A stretch of DNA of 64,000 bases, taken from assembly GCF_001039575.1 (NCBI RefSeq), contig NZ_JIBT01000017.1, positions 1-64,000 of the forward strand, given 5' to 3'. Of the stretch, positions 1-10,067 are shown piece after piece. Made by a program: the position numbers and the translations under genes. This DNA is from Halomonas sp. PR-M31. GTDB lineage: Bacteria > Pseudomonadota > Gammaproteobacteria > Pseudomonadales > Halomonadaceae. Position 1 is the first letter of the stretch; every line of letters starts with the position of its first letter. The notes under the pieces were generated by a model, which worked only from the letters and a program-made list of their open reading frames with translations, was not told the DNA's origin and made no database searches.

Positions 1-651
1 GAGCGGGTCGCTTATCGTCCGGTACGTGGCTCGAAACGGCTGATCGCGTTGATCTCCGCCATCGGCATGTCGATTTTCCTGCAGAACTACATGCGCTTGG
101 CACAAGGCTCCCGGGACAAGGCGATTCCCAATCTGCTGCCCGGAGGCTGGGAATTTGGTGGCGACGGTTTCGTCGTCAATCTCTCCTACATGCAGGTCAT
201 CATCTTCGTTGTCACGCTGCTCAGCATGGGGGCGCTGGCACTTTTCATTTCCCGCTCGCGTCTCGGTCGGGCTTGTCGTGCCTGTTCCCAGGATCGGGGC
301 ATGGCCAACCTGCTGGGGATCAATACCGACCTGGTCATCTCCATGACTTTCGTCATCGGCGCGGCCTTGGCCGCGGTAGCAGGGCTGCTGCTAGGAATGT
401 ACTACGGCGTGGTCAACCCTTACATCGGTTTTCTGGCGGGGCTCAAGGCATTCACAGCGGCGGTACTTGGCGGTATTGGCAGCATCCCCGGCGCCATGCT
501 GGGCGGTCTGATTCTGGGTATTGCCGAAGCCCTCACCGGAGGATATCTGTCTAGCGAGTACAAGGACGTGGTGGCCTTCGGCCTGCTGATTCTGATCTTG
601 TTATTTCGCCCCTGGGGCATCCTTGGCAAGCCGGAAGTGGAGAAGATCTGA
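1..651 (+). CDS. livH: Branched-chain amino-acid ABC transporter permease LivH (5' end missing)
   Basis: Inner-membrane permease of the high-affinity Leu/Ile/Val uptake system. The reading frame is open from base 1, so the N-terminus lies outside the window; about 216 C-terminal residues are present. Several hydrophobic membrane segments are visible, together with the C-terminal permease region [20 protein letters not shown] and the closing [10 protein letters not shown]. Its TGA stop overlaps the livM ATG by one base (ATGA-type junction), and livM, livG and livF follow without gaps, which fixes the assignment. No periplasmic binding protein (LivK) is in the window; it may lie upstream. Confidence 0.95.
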   Translation, partial: ERVAYRPVRGSKRLIALISAIGMSIFLQNYMRLAQGSRDKAIPNLLPGGWEFGGDGFVVNLSYMQVIIFVVTLLSMGALALFISRSRLGRACRACSQDRGMANLLGINTDLVISMTFVIGAALAAVAGLLLGMYYGVVNPYIGFLAGLKAFTAAVLGGIGSIPGAMLGGLILGIAEALTGGYLSSEYKDVVAFGLLILILLFRPWGILGKPEVEKI

Positions 652-1904
652 TGGCGAGTCAATTGTTGTATGCCGGCTTCTCCGCAGGGCTGACCTTTTT
701 ATTGGGCGCCTCGGTGCTGGGTGTCGAACTACGCTCTCAGGGCGTCAATACCATTGTAGCGATAGAAGGACCCATGATCTGGCTGTGGCTAGGTGTAGCG
801 GTTGTCATTGTGTTTTTTCATCAACTCTTTCGCCCAAGGATCGAAGCGCTGAGGCATCGAACCTGGGCCGGATCCCGCTTCTCATTGCCACCGCTACTTA
901 GAAATCATGCTCAGCGGCGCTTGATCATCGCTTTAGTCATCGGTGCGCTGTTGCTGTTTCCTTTCCTGGCAGAACGTAGCGCGATAGATTTGGCCACACT
1001 CACGTTGATCTACGTAATGCTGGGTCTGGGACTCAATGTGGTGGTAGGGCTGGCGGGACTTCTCGACCTAGGATACGTCGGCTTTTATGCAGTGGGCGCT
1101 TACACCTATGCCTTGCTCAATAATTACTTCGGCTTCTCTTTTTGGGAAGCGTTGCCGCTTGCCGGGGCAGTAACGGCGCTGTTCGGCTATTTGCTAGGGT
1201 TTCCCGTGCTCAGGCTGAGAGGCGACTATCTCGCCATCGTGACGCTGGGGTTCGGCGAGATCATTCGTATTCTGCTCAACAACTGGACGGAACTCACCGG
1301 CGGGCCTAACGGCATTTCTCGCATTCCCAAGCCGACCTTGTTCAACCTGGAGTTCTCTCGCCGCGCCGATGAAGGCAACATTCCTTTCCACGAATTCTTC
1401 GGTATTCCTTACGATCCCAGCTACAAAGTGATGTATCTCTACATTCTGGCCTTGCTGCTTTCCCTGGCGACCGTCTATGTCATCTATCGTCTGATGCGCA
1501 TGCCCATTGGCCGCGCCTGGGAGGCATTGCGAGAAGACGACATCGCCTGCCGATCCCTGGGGCTCAATCCTACCGGTATCAAGCTTTCGGCCTTTACCAT
1601 CGGCGCTAGCTTCGCGGGGTTTGCCGGTGCTTTCTTCGCGGCACGGCAAGGGTTCATCAGTCCTGAATCTTTCACCTTCATTGAGTCCGCCATCGTGCTG
1701 GCGATCGTCGTGCTGGGTGGCATGGGCTCTCAGCTGGGGGTGATTCTGGCGGCGATCGCCATGACCCTGCTGCCGGAGATCGCTCGGGAGTTCAACGAAT
1801 ATCGCATGCTGTTGTTCGGACTGATCATGGTGATGATGATGGTATGGCGTCCGCAAGGATTGCTACCCCTTAAGCGTCCACAGATGGAGTTGAAACGTGG
1901 CTGA
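651..1904 (+). CDS. livM: Branched-chain amino-acid ABC transporter permease LivM
   Basis: Second inner-membrane permease of the Liv transporter, 417 residues. The first 90 residues hold two poorly conserved membrane segments, the extra N-terminal part common in proteobacterial LivM. The conserved BPD_transp_2 core follows, including [39 protein letters not shown] and the EAA-like loop [19 protein letters not shown] that contacts the ATPases, then a C-terminal VWRPQGLLP. It starts one base into the livH stop and overlaps livG by eight bases, so livHMGF are translationally coupled. Confidence 0.95.
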   Translation: MASQLLYAGFSAGLTFLLGASVLGVELRSQGVNTIVAIEGPMIWLWLGVAVVIVFFHQLFRPRIEALRHRTWAGSRFSLPPLLRNHAQRRLIIALVIGALLLFPFLAERSAIDLATLTLIYVMLGLGLNVVVGLAGLLDLGYVGFYAVGAYTYALLNNYFGFSFWEALPLAGAVTALFGYLLGFPVLRLRGDYLAIVTLGFGEIIRILLNNWTELTGGPNGISRIPKPTLFNLEFSRRADEGNIPFHEFFGIPYDPSYKVMYLYILALLLSLATVYVIYRLMRMPIGRAWEALREDDIACRSLGLNPTGIKLSAFTIGASFAGFAGAFFAARQGFISPESFTFIESAIVLAIVVLGGMGSQLGVILAAIAMTLLPEIAREFNEYRMLLFGLIMVMMMVWRPQGLLPLKRPQMELKRG

Positions 1905-2667
1905 ATCCGAATTGCTCAGCGTACGCGATCTCTCCATGCGCTTCGGTGGTTTGTTGGCGGTAGATCAGGTCAGCATGGAGGTGCGCCTCGGAGAGGTGGT
2001 CTCGCTGATCGGTCCCAACGGTGCCGGCAAGACCACGGTTTTCAACTGTATCAGTGGCTTCTATCGGCCAACGAGTGGCGAGGTGCTTTTCAAGGGGCGC
2101 CCCATGCAGCGTCTGCCTGGCTTCAAGATCGCCCGGGCCGGCATGGTACGCACGTTCCAGAATGTGCGGCTGTTCAAGGAAATGACCGTCATCGAAAACC
2201 TTCTGGTTGCCCAGCACATGCAGGCGGAGCGCAGCCTACTCAAGGGCTTGCTGCTCACCAAAGGCTATCGTCGTCGTGAGCAGGAGATCATGGAGCGAGC
2301 CGCCCATTGGTTGGAGCGAGTAGGACTGATCGATTTTGCTAATCGAGAAGCCGGTAATCTGGCCTATGGGCAGCAGCGACGTCTTGAAATCGCCCGGTGC
2401 ATGGTGACCCAGCCACGGCTCTTGATGCTAGATGAGCCGGCGGCGGGACTCAATCCGAACGAAACCCGGGATCTGAACCGCACGATTGTCCGGCTCAAGC
2501 AGGAAGAGGGCATCACGGTGTTGCTGATCGAGCACGACATGAGCTTGGTCATGGATATTTCCGATCGCATTTACGTCGTCAATCAAGGCAAGCCGTTGGC
2601 CGACGGCACGCCGGATGAAATTCGGCGCAATCCCGAGGTGATCAAGGCTTACCTGGGGGAGGAGTGA
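1897..2667 (+). CDS. livG: Branched-chain amino-acid ABC transporter ATPase LivG
   Basis: Cytoplasmic ATPase of the Liv transporter, 256 residues, GTG start inside the end of livM. The Walker A motif GPNGAGKTT lies near residue 38, the family's LRTF-like loop appears as [16 protein letters not shown], the signature region is [11 protein letters not shown], and Walker B is [13 protein letters not shown], followed by the H-loop [11 protein letters not shown]. Length is normal for LivG. It pairs with LivF to drive uptake through LivH/LivM. Confidence 0.95.
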   Translation: MAESELLSVRDLSMRFGGLLAVDQVSMEVRLGEVVSLIGPNGAGKTTVFNCISGFYRPTSGEVLFKGRPMQRLPGFKIARAGMVRTFQNVRLFKEMTVIENLLVAQHMQAERSLLKGLLLTKGYRRREQEIMERAAHWLERVGLIDFANREAGNLAYGQQRRLEIARCMVTQPRLLMLDEPAAGLNPNETRDLNRTIVRLKQEEGITVLLIEHDMSLVMDISDRIYVVNQGKPLADGTPDEIRRNPEVIKAYLGEE

Positions 2668-2669
2668 CC

Positions 2670-3383
2670 ATGACGACGCCAATGCTTGAAATCGACAACC
2701 TTACGACACATTACGGCCCCATACAGGCGCTGGATGCGATCTCCCTAGAAGTGAACCAGGGTGAAATCGTCACTCTGGTAGGCTCCAATGGGGCAGGCAA
2801 GACTACGCTATTGATGTCGATTTGCGGCGATCCGGTGCCTACCTCTGGCAGGATTCGCTTCGAAGGCGAAGAAATCCAGGGTTGGCCTACCTCCCGCATC
2901 ATGCGCTCGGGGCTGTCCGTCGTGCCGGAAGGGCGGCGTATCTTTACCGGCATGACGGTGGAAGAGAACCTTGCCATGGGCGGTTACTACCGCAACAAGC
3001 GTGAAATTGCGGAAAGCATCGAACATGTGCTGACACTCTTCCCGCGCTTGAAGGAGCGTTTCAGTCAGCGGGGCGGCACCATGTCCGGGGGCGAGCAGCA
3101 GATGCTGGCCATCGCCCGGGCGCTAATGAGCCGACCGCGCCTGCTATTGCTCGATGAGCCATCGCTTGGCCTGGCGCCGATCATCATTTCGCAGATCTTC
3201 GAGATCATTGCCAGATTGCGCGAAGAGGGCACCACTATCTTCCTGGTCGAACAGAATGCCCATAAGGCACTATCGATAGCCGATCGGGGCTATGTGCTGG
3301 AACACGGGCGCGTAGTATTGGCGGACAGCGGCCAGGCGCTACTAGCGAATGATGATGTTCGACGTGCCTATCTAGGCGGCTAA
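2670..3383 (+). CDS. livF: Branched-chain amino-acid ABC transporter ATPase LivF
   Basis: Second cytoplasmic ATPase of the transporter, 237 residues. An in-frame GTG at 2664 sits too close to the GGAGG at 2658-2663, so the ATG at 2670 is preferred. Walker A is GSNGAGKTT, the signature is SGGEQQMLAIARAL, and Walker B is LLLLDEPSLGLAP with the H-loop FLVEQNAHKAL. It is the last gene of the livHMGF run; no convincing intrinsic terminator follows, only a T-rich stretch at 3387-3394. Confidence 0.95.
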   Translation: MTTPMLEIDNLTTHYGPIQALDAISLEVNQGEIVTLVGSNGAGKTTLLMSICGDPVPTSGRIRFEGEEIQGWPTSRIMRSGLSVVPEGRRIFTGMTVEENLAMGGYYRNKREIAESIEHVLTLFPRLKERFSQRGGTMSGGEQQMLAIARALMSRPRLLLLDEPSLGLAPIIISQIFEIIARLREEGTTIFLVEQNAHKALSIADRGYVLEHGRVVLADSGQALLANDDVRRAYLGG

Positions 3384-3439
3384 CATTCCTTTTTATACCG
3401 TTATCTTTCTAGCATAGCCTTATAAAATTCCGGAAACTG

Positions 3440-3491
3440 CGTAAGTCGATTTGAATCGGTTACAATTTCATTCAATAAACCGTGACTTACG
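3440..3491. promoter_or_regulatory. Inverted repeat over a possible -10 box upstream of fumarase
   Basis: CGTAAGTC (3440-3447) is repeated inverted as GACTTACG (3484-3491), with an inner pair CGGTT (3457-3461) and AACCG (3478-3482). The centre lies on TACAAT (3461-3466), a good -10 match, although no convincing -35 precedes it at 16-18 bases. It could be a repressor site over the fumarase promoter or an mRNA leader hairpin ending just before the Shine-Dalgarno. The arms are seen; the role is inferred. Confidence 0.4.
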
Positions 3492-3508
3492 CCAGGAGCT
3501 CTAAATTC

Positions 3509-5014
3509 ATGACCGTGATTCATCAAGACGACGTGATTCAAAGCGTCGCCGATGCCTTGCAGTATATTTCCTACTATCACCCAAAAGATTTCATTGATGC
3601 CATGCATCAGGCGTATCAACGCGAGGAGAATCCAGCAGCCAGAGACGCCATTGCCCAGATCCTGATCAACTCACGCATGTGCGCCACCGGACATCGACCC
3701 ATTTGCCAGGATACCGGCATCGTCACGGTGTTTGCTCATATCGGCATGAACCTGCGCTGGGAAGGGGATATGAGTCTGGACGACATGATCAATGAAGGGG
3801 TACGTCGTGCCTATCGGCATCCGGACAACGTTCTACGCGCTTCAATCCTTGCCGATCCGGATGGCAAGCGTAAGAATACAGGCGACAACACACCGGCCAT
3901 TATTCACCATAAGTTGGTACCGGGCGACACCCTTGAAATTCATGTGGCGGCCAAGGGCGGCGGAAGTGAAGCCAAATCCAAGTTTGCCATGCTCAATCCC
4001 TCGGACAACGTGATTGACTGGGTGCTCGAACAATTGCCCAGGATGGGGGCTGGTTGGTGCCCGCCGGGCATGCTGGGCATCGGTATCGGCGGCACTGCGG
4101 AAAAGGCCATGACGCTTGCCAAGGAATCGCTGCTCGATCCCATTGATATTCAGGAATTGCAGGCTCGCGGTGCTTCTAACCGCGCCGAGGAGCTACGTCT
4201 GGAGCTCTTTGACAAGGTTAACAAGAGCGGCATCGGGGCCCAGGGGCTGGGTGGACTGACCACCGTGCTGGATATCAAGGTCAAGGATTACCCAACCCAT
4301 GCCGCCAACAAGCCGGTCGCGATCATTCCCAATTGTGCCGCTACACGCCATGTGCATTTTACTCTCGATGGCAGTGGCGCCGCTGAATTACCGGTACCGA
4401 AAATCGAGGACTGGCCGGAAATTGCCTGGGAAGTGAGCGATAACGTACGCCGGGTCAATCTTGATGAGGTAACTGATGAAGACGTGCAAACCTGGCAACC
4501 TGGCGATACCGTGCTGCTTTCAGGCAAGTTGTTGACCGGACGCGACGCTGCCCATAAGCGCATGGTGGACATGCTGGCCAAGGGCGAGTCGCTTCCGGTA
4601 GATATGCGAGGGCGCTTCATTTATTACGTCGGTCCGGTGGACCCAGTGGGTAATGAGGTGGTTGGCCCGGCTGGTCCCACTACTGCTACCCGAATGGACA
4701 AGTTCACCCGCACCATGCTCGAGCAAACTGGGTTGCTGGGTATGGTGGGCAAGGCGGAGCGTGGGCCGATGGCCATCGAAGCGATTCGTGACAACAAGGC
4801 GGTCTATCTGATGGCGGTAGGGGGCGCTGCCTATCTGGTTGCTCAAGCGATCAAGAAAGCGCGAGTAGTCGGTTTCGAGGACTTGGGTATGGAAGCGATT
4901 TATGAGTTCGAGGTCGAAGATATGCCCGTCACTGTAGCAGTCGATAGTCAAGGCGAGTCCGTACACCAGACCGGACCGGCAAAATGGAAAGAGATCATCG
5001 CCACCCACGCCTGA
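3509..5014 (+). CDS. Fumarate hydratase, class I (iron-sulfur, homodimeric)
   Basis: Cytosolic TCA-cycle enzyme interconverting fumarate and malate, of the oxygen-sensitive 4Fe-4S FumA/FumB type (family knowledge). The frame opens at 3482, but AGGAG at 3494-3498 points to the ATG at 3509, giving 501 residues. Cysteines expected to bind the cluster lie in MCATGHRPICQDTG and in IPNCAATRHVHFTLDG. The C-terminal half has the fumarase beta-subunit-like GRFIYYVGPVDPVG and GPTTATRMDKFT. N- and C-domains are fused in one chain. It stands alone, with the next gene 84 bases downstream. Confidence 0.93.
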   Translation: MTVIHQDDVIQSVADALQYISYYHPKDFIDAMHQAYQREENPAARDAIAQILINSRMCATGHRPICQDTGIVTVFAHIGMNLRWEGDMSLDDMINEGVRRAYRHPDNVLRASILADPDGKRKNTGDNTPAIIHHKLVPGDTLEIHVAAKGGGSEAKSKFAMLNPSDNVIDWVLEQLPRMGAGWCPPGMLGIGIGGTAEKAMTLAKESLLDPIDIQELQARGASNRAEELRLELFDKVNKSGIGAQGLGGLTTVLDIKVKDYPTHAANKPVAIIPNCAATRHVHFTLDGSGAAELPVPKIEDWPEIAWEVSDNVRRVNLDEVTDEDVQTWQPGDTVLLSGKLLTGRDAAHKRMVDMLAKGESLPVDMRGRFIYYVGPVDPVGNEVVGPAGPTTATRMDKFTRTMLEQTGLLGMVGKAERGPMAIEAIRDNKAVYLMAVGGAAYLVAQAIKKARVVGFEDLGMEAIYEFEVEDMPVTVAVDSQGESVHQTGPAKWKEIIATHA

Positions 5015-5098
5015 TAAGATGACGCTTCTATATCACCAGCCTGGAATTCCCAGGGCCTGGTCTGAGACCGTATCGTGACATCGCAACAGGGAGAGGTA

Positions 5099-6517
5099 AT
5101 GACCGCCTGGTTGATCGGCCTGGGTATTTTTTTGATACATCTACTGGGCGTGCTGTCAGCGTTGCTGGCTCTGATGTCAAGCCGTACTTCCCAAGGGGCG
5201 GTTGCCTGGATCGTCACGCTAATAACCTTTCCTTATGCGGCCGTTCCTGCCTTTTGGATATTCGGCCGTCCACGTTTTTACGGTTATGTTTCCGCTCGTG
5301 GTGAACGGGACAACAATCTACGCCGCATTTTGGCGCGCTACCGTCCGTTGATTGACCCCTATTTGGTTGATGTTCGCAAAGGCAATGTGCGTGCCATAGA
5401 ACACTTGGCACAAATGCCCCTGACCAGCGGTAATAGGGCAGAGCTTCTTGTCGATGGTAAAGAAACGTTTGAAAGTCTCTTCAAGGGTATCGAGGAGGCT
5501 GAAGATTACATCCTCATTCAGTTCTTCATCATTCGTCAGGATCGTCTAGGGTTGGAACTCAAACGTCGGCTCGAGAAACGACTCCAGCACGGTGTGCGAG
5601 TTTATTTTCTATATGACGAAGTGGGATCTCGGCGCTTGGGAGAAGGATATTTGAATGATTTGCGCAAGGCAGGAGCCGACGTCAGCGCCTTCAATTCGTC
5701 CAGAGGAATACGCCATCGGTTTCAGCTTAATTTTCGCAATCATCGCAAGATAATGGTCGCCGATGGCAAGTTTGGCTGGACCGGTGGGTTCAACGTAGGA
5801 TTGGAGTATCTCGGTGAGGACCCGCGTCATGGTCCTTGGCGCGATACACATGTCAAGCTCTCGGGACCCAGTGTATTGGGTTTGCAGGAAGCGTTCTGGG
5901 AAGACTGGCACTGGGCCACGGGTACTGTCATTGCATTGGATTGGCAGCCTCGTATCGTTTGCGATGAGTGTCATGATGTGGTGATCGTTCCCTCGGGACC
6001 AGCGGATAGCCAGGAGACCGCGAGTCTTCTGGTACAAAATGCCATTCACAACGCCCAATATCGCTTTTGGGTGACCAGTCCTTACTTTGTGCCGGATAGG
6101 GGGGTGCAGGATGCCCTGCGTCTTGCGGCGCTGCGAGGCGTTGATGTGCGCGTGATGATCCCGGAGCGCCCGGATCATCTTCTGGTATTTTTGTCTGCCT
6201 TTTCATTCTTGCCAGACATGCTTCAAATCGGGGTAAAAATATACCGTTATCAACCTGGATTCCTACACCAAAAAGTAATGCTAATAGATGAGCATAGTTC
6301 TGCTGTCGGAACAGTAAATTTAGACAATCGTTCTTTTCGTTTGAACTTCGAAATTACGGCTTTCATTCCTGATCGGAATTTTGCCAGTAAAGTGAAAGAA
6401 ATGCTCGAGCACGATTTTGCCAACTGCCGACAAATAACATTGAACGAAATACAGCAACGGCCTTTATGGCGCAAACTTATGTCACGTGCTGCCTATCTAT
6501 TGTCGCCTGTTCAGTGA
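5099..6517 (+). CDS. cls: Cardiolipin synthase (phospholipase D family)
   Basis: Makes cardiolipin from two phosphatidylglycerols at the inner membrane. The ATG at 5099 follows GGGAGAGG and begins two N-terminal membrane segments (about residues 1-58), giving 472 residues. Both catalytic HKD motifs are present: HRKIMVADGKFGWTGGFN and HQKVMLIDEHSSAVGTVN. The ending after the second motif, RSAAYLLSPVQ, is typical of ClsA-type enzymes. More cardiolipin at high salt is a known trend in halophiles, but nothing in the sequence shows osmotic control. The stretch 6240-6440 is slightly more AT-rich than the rest. Confidence 0.93.
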   Translation: MTAWLIGLGIFLIHLLGVLSALLALMSSRTSQGAVAWIVTLITFPYAAVPAFWIFGRPRFYGYVSARGERDNNLRRILARYRPLIDPYLVDVRKGNVRAIEHLAQMPLTSGNRAELLVDGKETFESLFKGIEEAEDYILIQFFIIRQDRLGLELKRRLEKRLQHGVRVYFLYDEVGSRRLGEGYLNDLRKAGADVSAFNSSRGIRHRFQLNFRNHRKIMVADGKFGWTGGFNVGLEYLGEDPRHGPWRDTHVKLSGPSVLGLQEAFWEDWHWATGTVIALDWQPRIVCDECHDVVIVPSGPADSQETASLLVQNAIHNAQYRFWVTSPYFVPDRGVQDALRLAALRGVDVRVMIPERPDHLLVFLSAFSFLPDMLQIGVKIYRYQPGFLHQKVMLIDEHSSAVGTVNLDNRSFRLNFEITAFIPDRNFASKVKEMLEHDFANCRQITLNEIQQRPLWRKLMSRAAYLLSPVQ

Positions 6518-6622
6518 ACGAATAGCACTCGTGGTAAGCCAACTAACCTTCAAGTAAACTACTGATTTTGCCGGCGGGATCATTGGCCGGGTGGTATTAC
6601 CAACGGCAGTTAGGGAGTGGCG

Positions 6623-7540
6623 GTGAACCTGGAAACCAAGTGGTTGGAAGATTTTGTCGCGTTGGCCAATACGCGCAGCTTTTCTGCTTCCGCGCGCCAA
6701 CGGCATGTTACTCAGCCAGCTTTCAGCAGACGCATCCGGGCCCTTGAGCAAGCGGTTGGCACTGTTTTGGTGGATCGTTCCACGACACCCATTGGATTAA
6801 CACCTGAGGGTCAGTTGTTCGTTGTCACCGCCCGCAATCTGGTCGAGCAGCTCAACGAAAGCCTGGGTCATCTACGCGGTCTTTCGATTGCCAATGAAGC
6901 CTTGGATGTAGTGGCAGCTCATTCCCTGGCATTGGATTTCTATCCCCGCTGGATTTCTCGATTGCAAAAAGGAGTAGGAGAGCTACCCACACGTCTGGTT
7001 GCAATGAACGTTGGCGATGCCATCCATGTGCTTCGAGAAGGCAATTGCGACCTCATGCTGGGCTATCACGATCCTTACGCCACCATGCAGCTCGATGGCG
7101 AAATATTTCCTTCTTTTTCCATCGGCAATGCCAAGATGATTCCAGTCTGTTTGCCCGACGCTCAAGGGCAGCCGCTCTTTCCCTTGAACGGTACCGAGTC
7201 TATTCCTTATCTTGCCTATACGCAGGGCGCTTTTCTTGGACGCAGCGTTCGCATGCTGCTGAAAAACAACCCGTTGCGCCTACGCCTCAAGACGATTTAC
7301 GAAACAGCGATGGCGGAAGGACTCAAGGGAATGGCGCTGCAAGGCGTCGGTATGGCCTGGATTCCGGATTTCTGTATTCGCGCAGAGCTCGATTCAGGTC
7401 GTTTCGTGCGTGCCGGCGGCGAGGAGTGGGACATTCCTCTGGAAGTGCGTCTTTATCGTTGCTCGCTGGTACATAAACCTGGTGCTGAAAAGTTATGGAA
7501 ACAGATGATGACGCTGCCCCGGGATTTGCTTCAGGCCTGA
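6623..7540 (+). CDS. LysR-family transcriptional regulator, HypT (YjiE)-like
   Basis: DNA-binding regulator of 305 residues. The winged helix-turn-helix is unusually clear: LEDFVALANTRSFSASARQR then VTQPAFSRRIRALEQAVGT at residues 9-48. The substrate domain begins with LDVVAAHSLALDFYPRWI, which resembles my memory of E. coli HypT, a hypochlorite-responsive regulator, rather than generic LysR proteins. Two GTG starts exist (6617, 6623); AGGGAG at 6612-6617 favours 6623. It is not divergent from an obvious target. The HypT-like call rests on remembered similarity, so oxidant sensing is an inference. Confidence 0.75.
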   Translation: MNLETKWLEDFVALANTRSFSASARQRHVTQPAFSRRIRALEQAVGTVLVDRSTTPIGLTPEGQLFVVTARNLVEQLNESLGHLRGLSIANEALDVVAAHSLALDFYPRWISRLQKGVGELPTRLVAMNVGDAIHVLREGNCDLMLGYHDPYATMQLDGEIFPSFSIGNAKMIPVCLPDAQGQPLFPLNGTESIPYLAYTQGAFLGRSVRMLLKNNPLRLRLKTIYETAMAEGLKGMALQGVGMAWIPDFCIRAELDSGRFVRAGGEEWDIPLEVRLYRCSLVHKPGAEKLWKQMMTLPRDLLQA

Positions 7541-7595
7541 ACCGAAGACTGAATCAATTACCAAAAACTGATAGAGGGCTGTCGGACTATCACTG

Positions 7596-8666
7596 TCATG
7601 AACCAAGCCCACTGGCAGGTAACCCCAAAAAGTTCTGGATAATGAAAAAATGATCTTCGAACAAGGTATCGGGCTCGAGATCTGCCAGGGCAACCCAGCG
7701 CGCGCTGTCGCCGCCTTTGACAGGTTTTAGGCGCGGTAACTGTTGGTCGGGGCGTAGCGCAAAATAGAATGCTTCCGCCAAGGTACGGCCACGCCAGCTG
7801 CGATGAGGCTCGTCGAACAACTGCTGGCCGCGCAAGGATCCCTTTAGCACAGGTTCCGGCACCTTTAAACGCACCCGCTCTCGAAGCTCTCGTAGACAGG
7901 CATCGAGCAAACGCTCGTGAGGGCTGATGAAACCGCCAGGTAGCGCGAGCAGTCCTTTCCCCGGAGCTGCCGTGCGTTTGACCAACAGAACATGACCTGA
8001 TTGAACCACCACTGCATTCACGGTGACAAAAATAGGCGGATAGGGGGCCTGAGCCCAGGCGCTTCGATACTGCTCCAGCAGGTGCTGCTCTTCAAGCAGC
8101 TGACGATAGAAGGCAGTGTTCTGAAAGGCGTTCAAGGCACGATGTACACCCGGAGGCAAATCGTGGACGCCACCGGTAGAGAGATAGTCTGATGCCGAGC
8201 CATGGGAGCGAAACAGCCGCTCGCGGATTCGACTGGCGGAAATGCCTTCCACCAGGGGCACACTAACGGATTCCCATTGGGGAAACAGGCTTAGATAATA
8301 GCTTGATTGCCCTCGACTGGCGCCGATCAGGCCGATGCGCGGCAATTTGCCCTGAACGGGCTGGGCGATATCGCGCACTTTGCGCTGAACGTCTCGAACC
8401 CAGACATCGTCGTTGTAAAGTGCATCAAGTAAAGGGGCGATCTCGAGGCGCTCATTCTCCTGATCATCGAAGCAGCCGCGAAGCATGTCCCGGCGCTCCT
8501 CAAAACGCCAAGGGTTTCGCAAGGAGCGTGCCTGCCAGGCAGAGCCACTCAGCACAATGACCTGGCGTGCGCGTTTCAACGCCTCGTGCATCACGGCCAG
8601 ATGCCCCAGATGAGGGGGTTGAAAACGGCCTATGAAGACCAGGCAGTCGAAATCGTAATTGAGCAT
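7596..8666 (-). CDS. Bifunctional NMN adenylyltransferase / Nudix-domain protein (NadM-like)
   Basis: Predicted NAD-metabolism enzyme of 356 residues. The N-terminal nucleotidyltransferase domain has GRFQPPHLGHLAVMHEAL (the HxGH motif) and ISASRIRERLF (the ISxSxxR motif). The C-terminal Nudix domain has GGFISPHERLLDACLRELRE. In the Nudix box the second glutamate of the EE pair and the following glycine are arginines (RELRERVRL), so hydrolase activity may be weak or altered. The family start (YDF-LVFIGRFQP) supports ATG 8666 over the upstream TTG at 8684. It is divergent from the next gene. Confidence 0.85.
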   Translation of the reverse strand: MLNYDFDCLVFIGRFQPPHLGHLAVMHEALKRARQVIVLSGSAWQARSLRNPWRFEERRDMLRGCFDDQENERLEIAPLLDALYNDDVWVRDVQRKVRDIAQPVQGKLPRIGLIGASRGQSSYYLSLFPQWESVSVPLVEGISASRIRERLFRSHGSASDYLSTGGVHDLPPGVHRALNAFQNTAFYRQLLEEQHLLEQYRSAWAQAPYPPIFVTVNAVVVQSGHVLLVKRTAAPGKGLLALPGGFISPHERLLDACLRELRERVRLKVPEPVLKGSLRGQQLFDEPHRSWRGRTLAEAFYFALRPDQQLPRLKPVKGGDSARWVALADLEPDTLFEDHFFIIQNFLGLPASGLGS

Positions 8667-8788
8667 TGGTTGAGTCCGGCGCAAGCGCCATTGCTGTTAA
8701 TCTAGCGAGTCGTTCATGGCAGTCGATCTGGCGAGTCATTATGGTGGGGTGTGACGCCTGTCACAAGGCAGTGAGCAAGAGGAAATAC

Positions 8789-10018
8789 ATGAGTCGCTAC
8801 ACGAGTTTGGCGGTAATTTTGCTAGGTGCCGTTGCGTTGGTTTTACCTTACGGCTATGTCATTGCACCTACGTTGCTCGCGCTGGGCAGTGTCGTATTAC
8901 TTTTGCGCTGCCCTCGTTTAGAGTTTGGTTATAGAGAATGGACAATTGTTGGCGTATTACTGCTTTATGGTCTGGTTCGTTTATCCGAGATTTGGCGAAG
9001 TGGATCGTCGTTAACGGAAATGACCGGAACGATCTACGTGTTTCTCGCCGTTCCTGGCTTGCTGCTGTTGTTGGCTTTCCCACCCAAGGCAGCTTCCATC
9101 TGGGTAGGAGCGGCGATAGGAAGCATTCTCACCGCCTCCTGGGCGAGCTGGCAGACGCTCGTTGCCGGTAGATCACGTGCCGATGGATTCGGGACCGTGG
9201 ATGCCATCCAATTTGGCAATTTAAGTCTGTTGCTGGGCTTTTTTTGTCTGGCGGGCCTGGGATGGGTGCTTGGCAATCATTGGCGCTCTGGCAAAAAGGC
9301 AGGGTGTGCTCTATTGCTGCTAGGCGCACTTTGCGGCGTACTGGGCTCTTTTCTTTCCGGCAGTCGAGGAGGGTGGCTGAGCTTTCCTCTCATGCTCGGC
9401 GTTTTGTATCTAGGATACGGACGACATCTCTCCAGACGCTGGCTGATAGGTTTTGCAGCCTTTTTCCTGATTGCTCCAATGGTCGTTTATGCCACCCCCC
9501 AGCTCGGGGTGCAGGAGCGTGTGCAGCGCATTTTCAGCAGTTACCAGGAGTTCGCGGAAGAGGGCGATCCAACGAATTCGGTAGGCGCGCGTCTGGAAAT
9601 GTGGCGTGGCGCAAGCATTCTAATCCCTGAGCGACCGCTCGTGGGTTGGGGTAAAACCGGTTATATGCAGGCGCGGGATATCTTGATCGAAGAAGGCACG
9701 ATTCATCCCTACCTGGAGAACTTCGATCATGTTCACAACGACGTTCTGGATGCCTGGCTCAAACGCGGTCTGCTGGGCCTGATAACGCTATTGGCCCTCT
9801 ACCTGGTGCCGCTATGCCTGTTTGCAAGACATCTGCGCAGTCAGGATATTCAACTGCGCGCCTTGGCGATTGCTGGAACGGCGCTACCGATCGCCTATAT
9901 AGGATTTGGACTGACCCAGACCTTTCTCGTTTTCGATAGTGGCGTCATCATGTACATATTCTGGTGGATGGTGATATGGGTGGCTTTGTGCCAACGAAAG
10001 CGGCTATCTATATACTAA
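8789..10018 (+). CDS. O-antigen ligase / polymerase family membrane protein (Wzy_C type)
   Basis: Integral membrane protein of 409 residues with about ten hydrophobic segments. The frame opens at 8666, but the ATG at 8789 after AAGAGGAA gives a normal membrane-protein N-terminus. The region SFLSGSRGGWLSFPLML and the large periplasmic loop ending in NFDHVHNDVLDAWLKRGLLG carry the histidine and arginine pattern of the O-antigen ligase family (PF04932). No lipopolysaccharide genes adjoin it, so the substrate is unknown; ligase, polymerase or glycosylation roles are all possible. Confidence 0.8.
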   Translation: MSRYTSLAVILLGAVALVLPYGYVIAPTLLALGSVVLLLRCPRLEFGYREWTIVGVLLLYGLVRLSEIWRSGSSLTEMTGTIYVFLAVPGLLLLLAFPPKAASIWVGAAIGSILTASWASWQTLVAGRSRADGFGTVDAIQFGNLSLLLGFFCLAGLGWVLGNHWRSGKKAGCALLLLGALCGVLGSFLSGSRGGWLSFPLMLGVLYLGYGRHLSRRWLIGFAAFFLIAPMVVYATPQLGVQERVQRIFSSYQEFAEEGDPTNSVGARLEMWRGASILIPERPLVGWGKTGYMQARDILIEEGTIHPYLENFDHVHNDVLDAWLKRGLLGLITLLALYLVPLCLFARHLRSQDIQLRALAIAGTALPIAYIGFGLTQTFLVFDSGVIMYIFWWMVIWVALCQRKRLSIY

Positions 10019-10067
10019 GTGGCAGAAATAGACGTTCATTCAAGGGAAAGGGCAAAGGAAAGTCACC

